Positions 19,401-26,946 of a stretch of 64,000 nucleotides of DNA are shown here, piece by piece. Every line of letters starts with the position of its first letter. The stretch's first letter is position 1. Both the position numbers and the translations under genes were made by a program. This DNA is from Pseudarthrobacter sp. PS3-L1. GTDB taxonomy: Bacteria; Actinomycetota; Actinomycetes; Actinomycetales; Micrococcaceae. The stretch covers positions 62,001-126,000 of the forward strand of contig NZ_JASISU010000005.1 of NCBI RefSeq assembly GCF_030063285.1, in the 5' to 3' direction. The notes under the pieces are model-generated. The model was not told where the DNA came from. It searched no databases and saw only the letters and a list, made by a program, of their open reading frames with translations.

Positions 19401-20802
19401 AACAGATGTTGAGGATCTGTGCAGACAAACGGTGAGGCCCGTTTCGATATATTCCTGTGATCCCGATGTAGAAAAAGTGGAGTCGACTATTCCTCTCGTA
19501 TTTGCAACGAGTATGGAAGATGCTTTGGCTAAAGCTCGATTTATAAACGTTGAATTCGTCGGAACTTGGGCGCCTGGACTTGATGATAGGACTGTCTTCG
19601 AGGATCTGCTTAGTGCGGCATCTTTTGGTGATTGGATGAGCCTTGGCTATTCGGAGGAAAATCTTGCAGTAAGAGGATTAGGCCTCGCTCAGCTTGCCAC
19701 ACATGATTCGACATTGCCGTTTCTGAAATCGGTACGACTCATTACGGGTGGGAAGGATCTAGTTCTCCGGCGACATCTTCGTCGACGCGAGAAGGCTTCA
19801 AGTATTCTGCATAAATGTCGACCTTCCAAAGCGATTCTAATTGCAGGACATGATTTAAAATTCGCACAGGATCTCATTGTGGGCTTGGAATCGGTGGGAA
19901 ATACTGTTCTGATCGACGAATGGCTAGATCATAACAAACATGATGAAGTCAAAAGTAGGGTTCTCCTAGGCCAAGCTGATGTGATCTTCTGCGAGTGGGC
20001 TCTAGGTAATGCTGTTTGGTTCTCTCACAATAAATCCCCAAATCAGCGTCTAGTGATAAGACTTCATTTGCAGGAGATAACTCTCCCGTTTCTCGAGCGT
20101 ATCAATTTTGCTTCTGTTGACGAGATAATATTTGTAGGTCAGCATATTCTCGATATTGCCGTACGTGATCACAATGTACCGTTATCCATATGCCGCGTAG
20201 TCGGCAACTCAGTGAAAACCAAGGACCTTGACCTTGCTAAGAAGGTAGATTCAAGATTCAATATCGGATTTGTTGGGATGGTTCCAGCTCGTAAAAGGCT
20301 GGACCTAGCCCTCGAGGTTTTGAAGGAGCTTCGTCGAGTTGACGATCGGTACAAGCTATTTGTGAAGGGAAAAAGACCGGAAGAATTTGCTTGGATGACA
20401 AAGCGGCCCGACGAGATGGCCTATTATCAGAATGAGTATGAGCGGATAGCGAGTGATTCGCTGTTGATAGGCTCTGTTACATTTGATGCCCAGGGATCTG
20501 ATATGGAGGAGTGGTATTCGAAGATCGGCCATGTGATTTCTACAAGCGATTTCGAGTCTTTCCATCTGACGATTGCCGATGGTGCAGCGTCTGGTGCCGT
20601 ACCTGCAAGTCTTGCTTGGCGGGGTGCTGATCAAATATATCCGTCGAGTTGGCTCCACGCGTCAGCCACAGAAGTAGCAGAGTCAATTATTGCCGCGAAT
20701 AGAAGCTGGGCCCAGAATTCTGAATCTGCCAAGAATTTCGTAAAGTTGAATTATGGTTCGGACATCATAATTCCGAGTCTCATCCGGTCAATCGTGAGTT
20801 AG
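16402..20802 (+). CDS. Giant multidomain glycosyltransferase (coiled coil, GT4, CgeB-like, degenerate GT-A, GT4-like)
   Basis: A single 1466-codon frame. Residues about 20-90 form a coiled coil (LIADYERLLIEEKSLTEA, AAENRTLKEKLRSL). Residues about 237-645 are a GT4 domain (PFVYEVRGLWEITDL, SPLKPLEAMASGKAVV) like that of the 9673 gene. Residues about 656-990 are a CgeB-like GT-B (LFVESAWEGANGAWRG, TLFWNKEDPVHFNRF) like that of the 13176 gene. Residues about 990-1135 sit where 13176 has its GT-A domain but lack a DDDD-type metal site (WAPGLDD instead). Residues about 1133-1466 are another GT-B-like domain (FNIGFVGMVPARKRLDLALE, STSDFESFHLTIADGAASG). It may add several sugars processively. Composition is AT-rich, and the start at 16402 is preceded only by a weak ribosome-binding site (TTAGGGA). 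Confidence 0.85.
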   Translation: MKHPDEIVQTSAVQLAKRRQYAQDIDALIADYERLLIEEKSLTEASARLTSELARMRRGRDTYKSAEIALAAENRTLKEKLRSLRGSKTMKIGRLVTAPISKIRTLPHIAQSLVVSNSGESSTLKKGNTAQVENITPVKRETKPDSTSSISIDDLEAEFSKNPSRGSLFRLISYEYFTLGRVLSPADKISLNSELLENSSKKESLVIQNIIGQSLLLRRKPFLPPRQSNYGFLPERGRIMYCAHSTASYNSNGYSTRTAGLVTGLTANGEDVFVAARPGYPWDARTDKPALKDRRFEESIGGVTHVFNPGPSWTGDRLDYYLAESVDVYVREAQRNRASIIHAASNFITALPALIAARRLGIPFVYEVRGLWEITDLSSRPDWFSSDRFRLSAELESFVAQEADSVLAITSQVKNELVRRGVPESSIELLPNSVDTDIFTSMPSLPGLKTALKIDEEAVVIGYSGSLVAYEGLDDLLVAVSLMVKDSENIHLVIVGDGKHLAGLKASVAELGISDFVTFTGRVSASAVPNYISIFDIMPCPRTSLPVTEMVSPLKPLEAMASGKAVVLTDLAPLRDLAGIGQERALLCEPSNPASLAKAIRTLVDSQELRLSMGRRARLWTIQERTWKKTGRIASICHERLQTDRAFIDYRTLLSPKNLRIGIISDDFTMAGLRPEADFVVLDPDTWRQQIEESPISALFVESAWEGANGAWRGKVGFYGDSEFEVLRSLLRYCNKLSIPTLFWNKEDPVHFNRFRVTAKYFDHVFTTDSDCIRPYWKNAGGLLKTVASLPFYAQPFLHNILPSERQYEHSVSFAGSFYGKKYAKRSSELVTILDSAKSHGLVIYDRQHLNSESPYRFPESLSSYVRGGLDYMEMVQAYKAHPVHINVNSVYNSPTMFSRRVMELAASGAGTISGAGRGVEEIFGGLVPVVENGKDAKLLVDEWMSNETVRMRDAWMAYRLVHRSHTAAHRITYALRTAGFSVAAPERHRYAVYLDKLSATDVEDLCRQTVRPVSIYSCDPDVEKVESTIPLVFATSMEDALAKARFINVEFVGTWAPGLDDRTVFEDLLSAASFGDWMSLGYSEENLAVRGLGLAQLATHDSTLPFLKSVRLITGGKDLVLRRHLRRREKASSILHKCRPSKAILIAGHDLKFAQDLIVGLESVGNTVLIDEWLDHNKHDEVKSRVLLGQADVIFCEWALGNAVWFSHNKSPNQRLVIRLHLQEITLPFLERINFASVDEIIFVGQHILDIAVRDHNVPLSICRVVGNSVKTKDLDLAKKVDSRFNIGFVGMVPARKRLDLALEVLKELRRVDDRYKLFVKGKRPEEFAWMTKRPDEMAYYQNEYERIASDSLLIGSVTFDAQGSDMEEWYSKIGHVISTSDFESFHLTIADGAASGAVPASLAWRGADQIYPSSWLHASATEVAESIIAANRSWAQNSESAKNFVKLNYGSDIIIPSLIRSIVS

Positions 20803-21067
20803 GTGGATTGTACGGTGCCTAATTCGAAGAAACTAGGTATGCGCCGAAGCTAATTCTCTCTAATTCGGGTGTATCTTCAACTTTGCGCATCAGCATAATT
20901 TGATATGGCTTGGAATTATTTTAGGCTTCTGTTCTATTTCTATCCCCAATGTTCTGTCAGCTTGTGAAACTAGCGAGGTACTTCGTACGCTGGGGCTTCG
21001 TCAAGGTTGGGTGCCCACTGAGGGCCAGGCCTTGGAGTCACGGACCGAGAGGTGTGCTTCGGAACGG
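20803..21067. other. AT-rich intergenic stretch, no gene seen
   Basis: This 265-bp gap between the giant transferase and the DUF6270-like gene holds no credible coding frame on either strand. The short forward frame at 20949-21179 runs into the next gene in a different frame and has no codon-use support. The only recognisable element is the -10 box at its right end. Confidence 0.5.
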
Positions 21068-21073
21068 TAGAAT
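21068..21073 (+). promoter_or_regulatory. -10 box of a leaderless promoter for the DUF6270-like gene
   Basis: TAGAAT, then six bases (AGCTGT), then the ATG at 21080. It is a near-consensus -10 with leaderless spacing and no Shine-Dalgarno sequence, so the gene probably has its own promoter separate from the upstream operon. Confidence 0.55.
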
Positions 21074-21079
21074 AGCTGT

Positions 21080-21790
21080 ATGGGAAACATCTTCATCTAC
21101 GGTGGCTGCGTTACGCGTGACACTTATGAGCACTTGGTTGGCCACACTCTCCTTGAGTATGTGGCCAGGCAGTCTCTGATAAGCGCCAATTCTCCTGCTA
21201 CTAAAATGTTAGGAGCAGGAGAGCTTGCTTCCCCATTTCAAAGTCGATCTCTAAATGGGGATGTCGACTCGGTATTATTCTCAAAAGTTAGGAGTCGGTC
21301 ATCTGAGGTCGATCTGGTCCTTGTCGATCTTTTGAGTGAGAGACTTGGTGTCTTTGCACTTCCAGACAAAACCTATATAACTCATTCAGTTGAGTTGAAA
21401 AAGAGCGGGCGTTTGGGAGATTTAAAACCACCTTTGGTAAAGTTTGGTACGGATAAACATTTTCACTTGTGGAGACGTGGGATGCTCAAATTTGCGAGAG
21501 TTCTAGAGTCCCGGGGGCTTCTTGAAAAGACTCTCGTATTTGACACTCCGTGGGCAGAGTTTACTGATTCAGGTGAAGAAGTCCCCCTATTCAGGAACAT
21601 ATCGGCAGTCGAGGCAGGATTGCTGTATGTTCGTTACTATTCTTTTATTGAAGAATTGGGTATACGTGTCGTGAGACTCCCAGTTGAGCTTGCAATTTCA
21701 ACTGAATCTCATAAGTGGGGCGTCGCGCCCTATCACTATATTGAATCTGCATATCTTTGGATGAGGGACCGAGTGTACGAAAATGTCTAA
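21080..21790 (+). CDS. DUF6270-like protein
   Basis: A 236-aa cytosolic protein (no signal peptide or membrane segment) that looks like DUF6270, a family of unknown function seen in actinobacterial and other glycan loci; the family name is recalled, not searched. It opens IFIYGGCVTRDTYEHL and ends HKWGVAPYHYIESAYLWM. These N-terminal G-G-C and C-terminal H-W-G-x-A-P blocks are placed like the first and last motifs of SGNH hydrolases (speculative). It is clearly homologous to residues 1 to about 235 of the 945-aa protein at 22844: shared RQSLISA, [KR]FGT..HF.[LI]W, and H.WG.APY. It closes the rightward arm of the polysaccharide locus. Confidence 0.75.
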   Translation: MGNIFIYGGCVTRDTYEHLVGHTLLEYVARQSLISANSPATKMLGAGELASPFQSRSLNGDVDSVLFSKVRSRSSEVDLVLVDLLSERLGVFALPDKTYITHSVELKKSGRLGDLKPPLVKFGTDKHFHLWRRGMLKFARVLESRGLLEKTLVFDTPWAEFTDSGEEVPLFRNISAVEAGLLYVRYYSFIEELGIRVVRLPVELAISTESHKWGVAPYHYIESAYLWMRDRVYENV

Positions 21791-21818
21791 AGTGTTTTCG
21801 TTTGTAATGCTCGAGAGC

Positions 21819-22779
21819 TTCTAGGAACGGTTGTTGTGATTCATGAATGTTGAGGATCGCTTCGATGAGGCATTTGTGAACGTTTATATCTGATCCTAGG
21901 TTCGAGCGTTTCCTCGGAGTTAGTTGATGCTATCTGGCACTCCACTTGATGCATGAAGTCATCCGAAGAGTTGACGTTTGCCGATGCTCTTCGATCCTGG
22001 CATCGAAAGTCTTTGTATAGGTGGGGGATATCAGCCTTTTACCAAGTGTATTCGCTATCAATTACGGCTTACCAGAAAGTATGCAGGACCCCTACTAAAA
22101 GTGAATATGGTTTGGGGTGTTTTTCCACTGACTGCAGTGGTTCACCTATGGACGGTCTTGAAGTTAACCAGCTTTTCGTCTCGGGAGTACAGCGTCAGCC
22201 ACTACGGTGATCTTTCGGTGGCGATTTCGTTTCGTCTAAGGGGGGCTTCGTACTATATCCTCCACGGTTTAGGGTCCGCCGCAATGGCGACGTGCGCCTG
22301 GAGCGGATTTTACGCTTCGTCTTGAGTACGCGCTGATCGTTCCCTTTGCAGGCCTGGGCTATTTCCTGAGTTTCGTAGCAAATCGCTGGCCGTTGTCCTT
22401 GAGAGCTAGTTCTCGGGACCTATCTGGTGAAGGCATCACTCAGAGATGAAGGCCCACCATTGGTGCATATGATGAGCCATGGTGCGTCGGCGGCCAGACT
22501 GCATGGACTTCCATCTGGGCTGGCCCGTAAAGCGACACACGCCGGTGCCAGTCTGGGTTCTGAGATGAGAATGGTTGTTCGGGACCAGAACCCAAGAAGT
22601 AGCTCATCGCGGCCTAGGCGCGTTCATGACCAGGTCCCGTTAGACCACGCCACGGAGAGAGCTTGCGGAGCTAGTAGAGGCTGTGCCACTGAACTCAGTG
22701 CCAGCATGTTGACTTGCATTCTGCAGCCCAAGGGAGGAGTGGGATAGCGTTGGTACGCCGATAACTATTTCTAGGAACG
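21819..22779. repeat. 11-bp direct repeat flanking the gene-less region
   Basis: TTCTAGGAACG occurs at 21819-21829 and 22769-22779, in the same orientation, 950 bp apart. Each copy lies just past the 3' end of one of the two convergent DUF6270-containing genes. It could be a target-site duplication, a recombination scar, or chance. Confidence 0.4.
21960..22450 (+). pseudogene. Possible decayed membrane-protein gene
   Basis: Hydrophobic, membrane-helix-like translations occur in different forward frames: VNMVWGVFPLTAVVHLWTVL (around 22100-22160) and LEYALIVPFAGLGYFLSFVA (from 22321). They are separated by stops and frame changes. This is what a frameshifted membrane-protein gene would look like, for example an acyltransferase or polymerase of the polysaccharide locus. 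No family is recognised, so the call is tentative. Confidence 0.22.
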
Positions 22780-22843
22780 CACTTTAGGGCGTAACAGGAT
22801 TCATCACATAATTAGCGTGGACAAAACAAGCGCCGATGCCCCG

Positions 22844-25681
22844 CTAGGACACGTCCTTGGATTTTGCCCTTGAAACAACGACTCCATTTCTACGCACCAT
22901 TGCTCGGACAGTAAGACCTCTTTTTTGAGTCTTGAACTCGACCACATCAGAATGGCTATACCATTTCGTTTCGAGTTGAGTTGATCCCCTCAGCAAGACG
23001 TAGGCAATCTTGTGTGAATCATCATAAACTCGAGAAAAGTTACTGCTGACCCTTACTGACTGCAGGTCAATCCTTCGAAGATTGACAACAAAAACTCGGG
23101 AAAGCGGCTTGGACGTATACGCTTTTGATATCGACTTAGAAAGGTCCTTCTCAATAAGGGTCCTAAGTAAAGCAGCTTCGCCCTCTGCTGCGAAACCTTC
23201 GTATCTCTTATCAATTGAATGATCTTTTGACTGTCCAGATAGATTTGACTGGCGTCGCATATATGCGAATGTTGGCTGATTATCTCTTATGAGGTTGAGG
23301 CGTATACGTCTTCGTGAGAATCTTTCGACCGATTCCTCATCAATCCGTTCGGGAATCGACCAAGGGCTAAATTGAGAAATCTCATCTATACTTTGACTAG
23401 GGATAATAAAAAACTTATTGCCTGGAATTACGCGACGAAAATCAACAAATTCTGCTGTGGCCCGGTCTGGGTTGCTACTAACAATGTAGGACCTGTAGAG
23501 ACCGGCAGCGCTCACTTGTTCTGGATTCTGGAGGTAGAGCTGGTCAGCAATAGCCTTTACTTGATTTAAGTGGTTTGGAAGGAAGAAATCGTCATCGTCC
23601 ATCGAGATGCGTATTACGTAGTCATACTTTTCGAACGAAAATCCAAGGCTAGCATCCTCAAACAAGAGTTCACGTCGCCCAGGTTGTTTGTTTGGGTTAA
23701 CCCTTAGATCGGGGTGTGAGCTCGCCAGTTCCCCGTACCCTTCAACCGGATGATCATAGAAGTGGATCTGACTCTTCCATCGCTCCAATTTCGGAAGTTG
23801 AGCCATAATCTCATTAATAGCCTCGATAAATTGCTTTTTGTCTCTAGACAAGTGCACTGTAAAAATGACATCGGTTTTATTGATATCTTTTTGCGCTGAT
23901 AGACCAGCAACGGATGTCCTGAACCTATCGATGTAGCTGCTGACAATTCTATTGTCGGTTTCAGCATCGCATATTATGACATCGAGCCATATCATTGAGA
24001 CAGGAGCCTTTTCCGGTCCAATTTCAGTGACGGCGGGTTCTTCGGAGATACCAAGTGTGGCGGCAGGCGGAATGACTATTTCACTAAGGTTTTGCCCCCA
24101 GCTTTCTAGTGCAGAGTCAATAAAAGGGTTCATCACGAGCCGGTAAGGCATGTTGTGTCCGCTTGCGAAGTGGTCAACCACTATACGAGTATTTCCGTCT
24201 TTGGAATTACCCGAAACCGGGGCTAGTCCAAGCGGCTTGATGTAAGGGGTCAGATGTCGTTGGATATGGTGTGGATCATCATCATTTTGTACAATGATCG
24301 CTTGACGAGTGTGATCGTTCGCTAGGTGCCCAGTAATTTTTACTCGTGCGCCCAGTGTTTCGAGAGCCTGGAGGGAACTTGTCTCTGGATAGAGAGCATG
24401 CCTATATGATTCAACTGCACTCCGCCAATACCGTAAAATATCAGTTTGCGGATTAAAAGCAAGGGCCCTGCTGTTGGGTACCAATGATGATAGGCGGAGG
24501 GATGCGAAACCTCCACCTGATCCTCCGACGAAAAGGAGCTTCTTAATGTGGAGTTTATTGACAGTGTTTTCAATAAGGCGAGAGTAGCGGAGCGTAAGAT
24601 CATCTGACTCTGTGCCCGTGAACCAGGCGAGGTTTAGTTTATCGTCGATCTCCAGTGCAGTATCCGCGAGAAACATAATATTTTCCTCGCGTTCACGAAG
24701 CGTTGCAAACGATTCAAATCGTGGAATAACGTGTTTTGGTCTCGTTTGCGCACCATGACTCACTACGACCAGGGTGTCTGAAGGATTTGTTATTAGAAGA
24801 AATTCAAGTGAAAGCGACTCATCGGGCGACTTTGGTCTGATTATGTTGTGAGTGCGAGTCTTCGGTAAAAAGCTCGTGTCTTCTATTGAGTTCCAGTATT
24901 GAATCGGCGAATCATATCTGAAATCCCAAGACGCAAACTTTGGCGAATTTGATTTCTGTACTTGCAACACGTTGAAGAATTTTTGTCCTAGAACTTTGTA
25001 CACTGATTCGTGAAAGTTGTAGGGCGCTCGACCCCAGGGATGATCTGATGCAGCAAGCGTTTCGGAGAGTTTTATCCTCTTTATTCCAAGTGAACAAATA
25101 TAGTCTGTGTATTTCTTGAAGTTTCTATTTGCGGTATCCGAGGAATCGCCAAAGGCAAGTTCGACACTTTTCGCATTTTCGTCTTCCGAGGCCCAAGAAA
25201 CATCTAAAAGGATCGTTAAATCGAGTAAGCTACTTTTTTCCAGTTCATTTATGAACCATCTCGCCGCCGTTTTCCATATCTCAAAATGTGCAGCGGTTCC
25301 AAACTTAAGGGTGCGCTGTACTTCAACATTTGTATCAATCTGTTGGAGGCGTTCTGGAGTTCTCGTGATGTATCCACCAGTGGTAAGAAGATCGACCCCG
25401 AACCGCTCGTCAAACAGGTCAAAAAGAAGATAATCTGTTTTGCTCCGAATTTCGGAAATTGATTTCTTGAGGGAGCCGGTAATGTCCCCAAATAGATTCC
25501 GAGAAGCGGCCCCGCTGGAATTTCTGATCAGATCTTGCTGCACTGAAGCAACACCAGACATTGCACTAATGAGAGACTGCCGCTCAACGGATCCAACTGA
25601 CTTGAGTCTCAGGTCTGGATAATTGGCTGCTAATTGCTTCGCCGGGCCGCTTCCGTAGGTAAAGACATTGATTGAGTCCAT
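22844..25681 (-). CDS. Trimodular protein: DUF6270-like, alpha/beta-hydrolase-like, GT-A glycosyltransferase
   Basis: A 945-aa protein with three parts. Residues 1 to about 235 are DUF6270-like and homologous to the 21080 product. Residues about 280-530 look like an alpha/beta-hydrolase (DTLVVVSHGAQTRPKHVIPR, then the nucleophile elbow KLLFVGGSGGGFASLRL with Ser388). Residues about 570-900 are a GT-A-type domain (WLDVIICDAETDNRIVSSYI, YVIRISMDDDDFFLPNHL) with acidic site Asp695-Asp698, resembling rhamnosyltransferase-like families. No signal peptide or membrane segment was seen, so it should act in the cytosol. The ATG lies two bases after the wecB stop, so it is co-translated with wecB. It may both add and modify glycan residues; this is inferred. 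The family-level calls for the first two domains are tentative. Confidence 0.8.
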   Translation of the reverse strand: MDSINVFTYGSGPAKQLAANYPDLRLKSVGSVERQSLISAMSGVASVQQDLIRNSSGAASRNLFGDITGSLKKSISEIRSKTDYLLFDLFDERFGVDLLTTGGYITRTPERLQQIDTNVEVQRTLKFGTAAHFEIWKTAARWFINELEKSSLLDLTILLDVSWASEDENAKSVELAFGDSSDTANRNFKKYTDYICSLGIKRIKLSETLAASDHPWGRAPYNFHESVYKVLGQKFFNVLQVQKSNSPKFASWDFRYDSPIQYWNSIEDTSFLPKTRTHNIIRPKSPDESLSLEFLLITNPSDTLVVVSHGAQTRPKHVIPRFESFATLREREENIMFLADTALEIDDKLNLAWFTGTESDDLTLRYSRLIENTVNKLHIKKLLFVGGSGGGFASLRLSSLVPNSRALAFNPQTDILRYWRSAVESYRHALYPETSSLQALETLGARVKITGHLANDHTRQAIIVQNDDDPHHIQRHLTPYIKPLGLAPVSGNSKDGNTRIVVDHFASGHNMPYRLVMNPFIDSALESWGQNLSEIVIPPAATLGISEEPAVTEIGPEKAPVSMIWLDVIICDAETDNRIVSSYIDRFRTSVAGLSAQKDINKTDVIFTVHLSRDKKQFIEAINEIMAQLPKLERWKSQIHFYDHPVEGYGELASSHPDLRVNPNKQPGRRELLFEDASLGFSFEKYDYVIRISMDDDDFFLPNHLNQVKAIADQLYLQNPEQVSAAGLYRSYIVSSNPDRATAEFVDFRRVIPGNKFFIIPSQSIDEISQFSPWSIPERIDEESVERFSRRRIRLNLIRDNQPTFAYMRRQSNLSGQSKDHSIDKRYEGFAAEGEAALLRTLIEKDLSKSISKAYTSKPLSRVFVVNLRRIDLQSVRVSSNFSRVYDDSHKIAYVLLRGSTQLETKWYSHSDVVEFKTQKRGLTVRAMVRRNGVVVSRAKSKDVS

Positions 25682-25683
25682 TA

Positions 25684-26853
25684 TCAGGAAGTGAAAACTT
25701 TCTCATTGGATGCTAAACCGAATTCACCAATTCGTTTTCCCGTTCCCAGCAACTCAGCGATGGCTGCCACGGTTCGTTCTGCAGCCCTGCCATCGCCGTA
25801 GGGGTTGACGGCGTTGGCCATGGTGTCAAAATGATCTTGATCATTGAGGAGACGTTGAACTTCGGTGACTATGCGGTGCTCATCAGTACCAATGAGGGTG
25901 ACTGTTCCTGCATCGACAGCCTCGGGACGCTCGGTGTTATCGCGCATGACCAGAACCGGCTTTCCAAGGCTGGGAGCCTCCTCCTGAACTCCACCGGAGT
26001 CAGTCAACACAATGTGGGCCAGTGAGAGCATACGGGTGAATTCACCGTACGCAAGAGGTTCGGTCACGATCACGTTGGGCTTGCCCTCAATGGCCGGGAG
26101 CACTGCTTCGCGGACGATCGGATTTTTGTGGGCGGGGAGGACGATGACCAGTTCCGGGTCCGCATCGGCAATACGCGCAAGGGCACGGCCCACTCCACGC
26201 ATTGCATCGCCTTGGTTCTCGCGGCGGTGTGTTGTGACCAAAAGGATGCGCCGGCCACTTGCTGCCAGCTCCTCGAGCTGAGGATCAGAAAAGGGGATTT
26301 CTTTGCCAACGGTAGTCAGGAGCGCATCGATTACTGAGTTGCCACTGACCACGACGTCTTCCTCCCGGACGCCTTCTGCCAGCAGGTTGCCCTTGCTGAC
26401 GCTGGTAGGAGCAAGGTGCAGGCTGGCGATCTGGCTGGTGATCTTGCGGTTCGCTTCTTCGGGGAACGGAGAAAAGAGATCCCCACTGCGAAGTCCGGCC
26501 TCAACGTGTACTACTGGGATGCCGTGATAGAAGGCTGCAATAGCACCGGCCGTGGAGGTGGTGGTGTCGCCCTGCACGATAACGGCATCGGGCTTAGTGG
26601 TTGCAAAGAGCTTGTCCAGTCCATCAATGGTGCGCGTCATGATCGCCGAGAGCGACTGACCTGGCTGGAGAATGTTCAGATCGTGGTCAGGAACGATGCC
26701 GAAGAGATCATTGACCTGGTCCAACATCTCGCGGTGTTGGCCGGTTACAGTGACAAAACAGTCAAAATCTGGGGATTCCTGCAGGGCGATGACGATGGGA
26801 GCCATTTTTATGGCTTCCGGACGTGTTCCGAAGATAGGCATGATGACAGGCAT
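25684..26853 (-). CDS. wecB: UDP-N-acetylglucosamine 2-epimerase (non-hydrolysing)
   Basis: WecB (389 aa) interconverts UDP-GlcNAc and UDP-ManNAc in the cytosol. The family blocks are all present: FGTRPEAIKMAPIV, VTGQHREMLDQV, VVHVEAGLRSGDLFSPFPEE, and LTDSGGVQEEAPSLGKPVLV followed by MRDNTERPEAV. A GGGGGA ribosome-binding site precedes the ATG at 26853. Together with wecC in the facing arm it gives a complete UDP-GlcNAc to UDP-ManNAcA route. It is the first gene of the leftward arm. Confidence 0.96.
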   Translation of the reverse strand: MPVIMPIFGTRPEAIKMAPIVIALQESPDFDCFVTVTGQHREMLDQVNDLFGIVPDHDLNILQPGQSLSAIMTRTIDGLDKLFATTKPDAVIVQGDTTTSTAGAIAAFYHGIPVVHVEAGLRSGDLFSPFPEEANRKITSQIASLHLAPTSVSKGNLLAEGVREEDVVVSGNSVIDALLTTVGKEIPFSDPQLEELAASGRRILLVTTHRRENQGDAMRGVGRALARIADADPELVIVLPAHKNPIVREAVLPAIEGKPNVIVTEPLAYGEFTRMLSLAHIVLTDSGGVQEEAPSLGKPVLVMRDNTERPEAVDAGTVTLIGTDEHRIVTEVQRLLNDQDHFDTMANAVNPYGDGRAAERTVAAIAELLGTGKRIGEFGLASNEKVFTS

Positions 26854-26896
26854 AGGTGTCCCCCGAAAGTGGCGAGTAAGTGATGCAACCCAACGA

Positions 26897-26902
26897 ACTT
26901 TA
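26897..26902 (-). promoter_or_regulatory. Candidate -10 box for the wecB arm
   Basis: Reverse-strand TAAAGT lies about 44 bp upstream of the wecB ATG, with a 10-bp palindrome GTAACGTTAC just upstream of it (around 26908-26917). Weak evidence by eye; no clear -35. Confidence 0.25.
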
Positions 26903-26946
26903 CGCGAGTAACGTTACGAACCCCCAAAATCGCGCCTTGTGCATCC

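Larger units (their letters stand above)
21791..22843. other. About 1 kb between convergent arms without a credible intact gene
   Basis: No frame in these 1053 bases looks coding. Short open stretches at 21953-22210, 21978-22325 and 22427-22747 lie in mutually inconsistent frames and lack ribosome-binding sites. An 11-bp direct repeat brackets nearly the whole region. Fragments with hydrophobic translation suggest a decayed gene. No transposase or terminal inverted repeats were recognised. Confidence 0.55.

Noticed and set aside
20949-21179. 76-codon forward frame before the DUF6270-like gene
   Set aside because: It runs into the next gene in another frame, and the leaderless promoter for that gene lies inside it.
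22427-22747. 106-codon forward frame in the gene-less region
   Set aside because: Arg/Ser-rich translation unlike any neighbour, no ribosome-binding site, no family resemblance.
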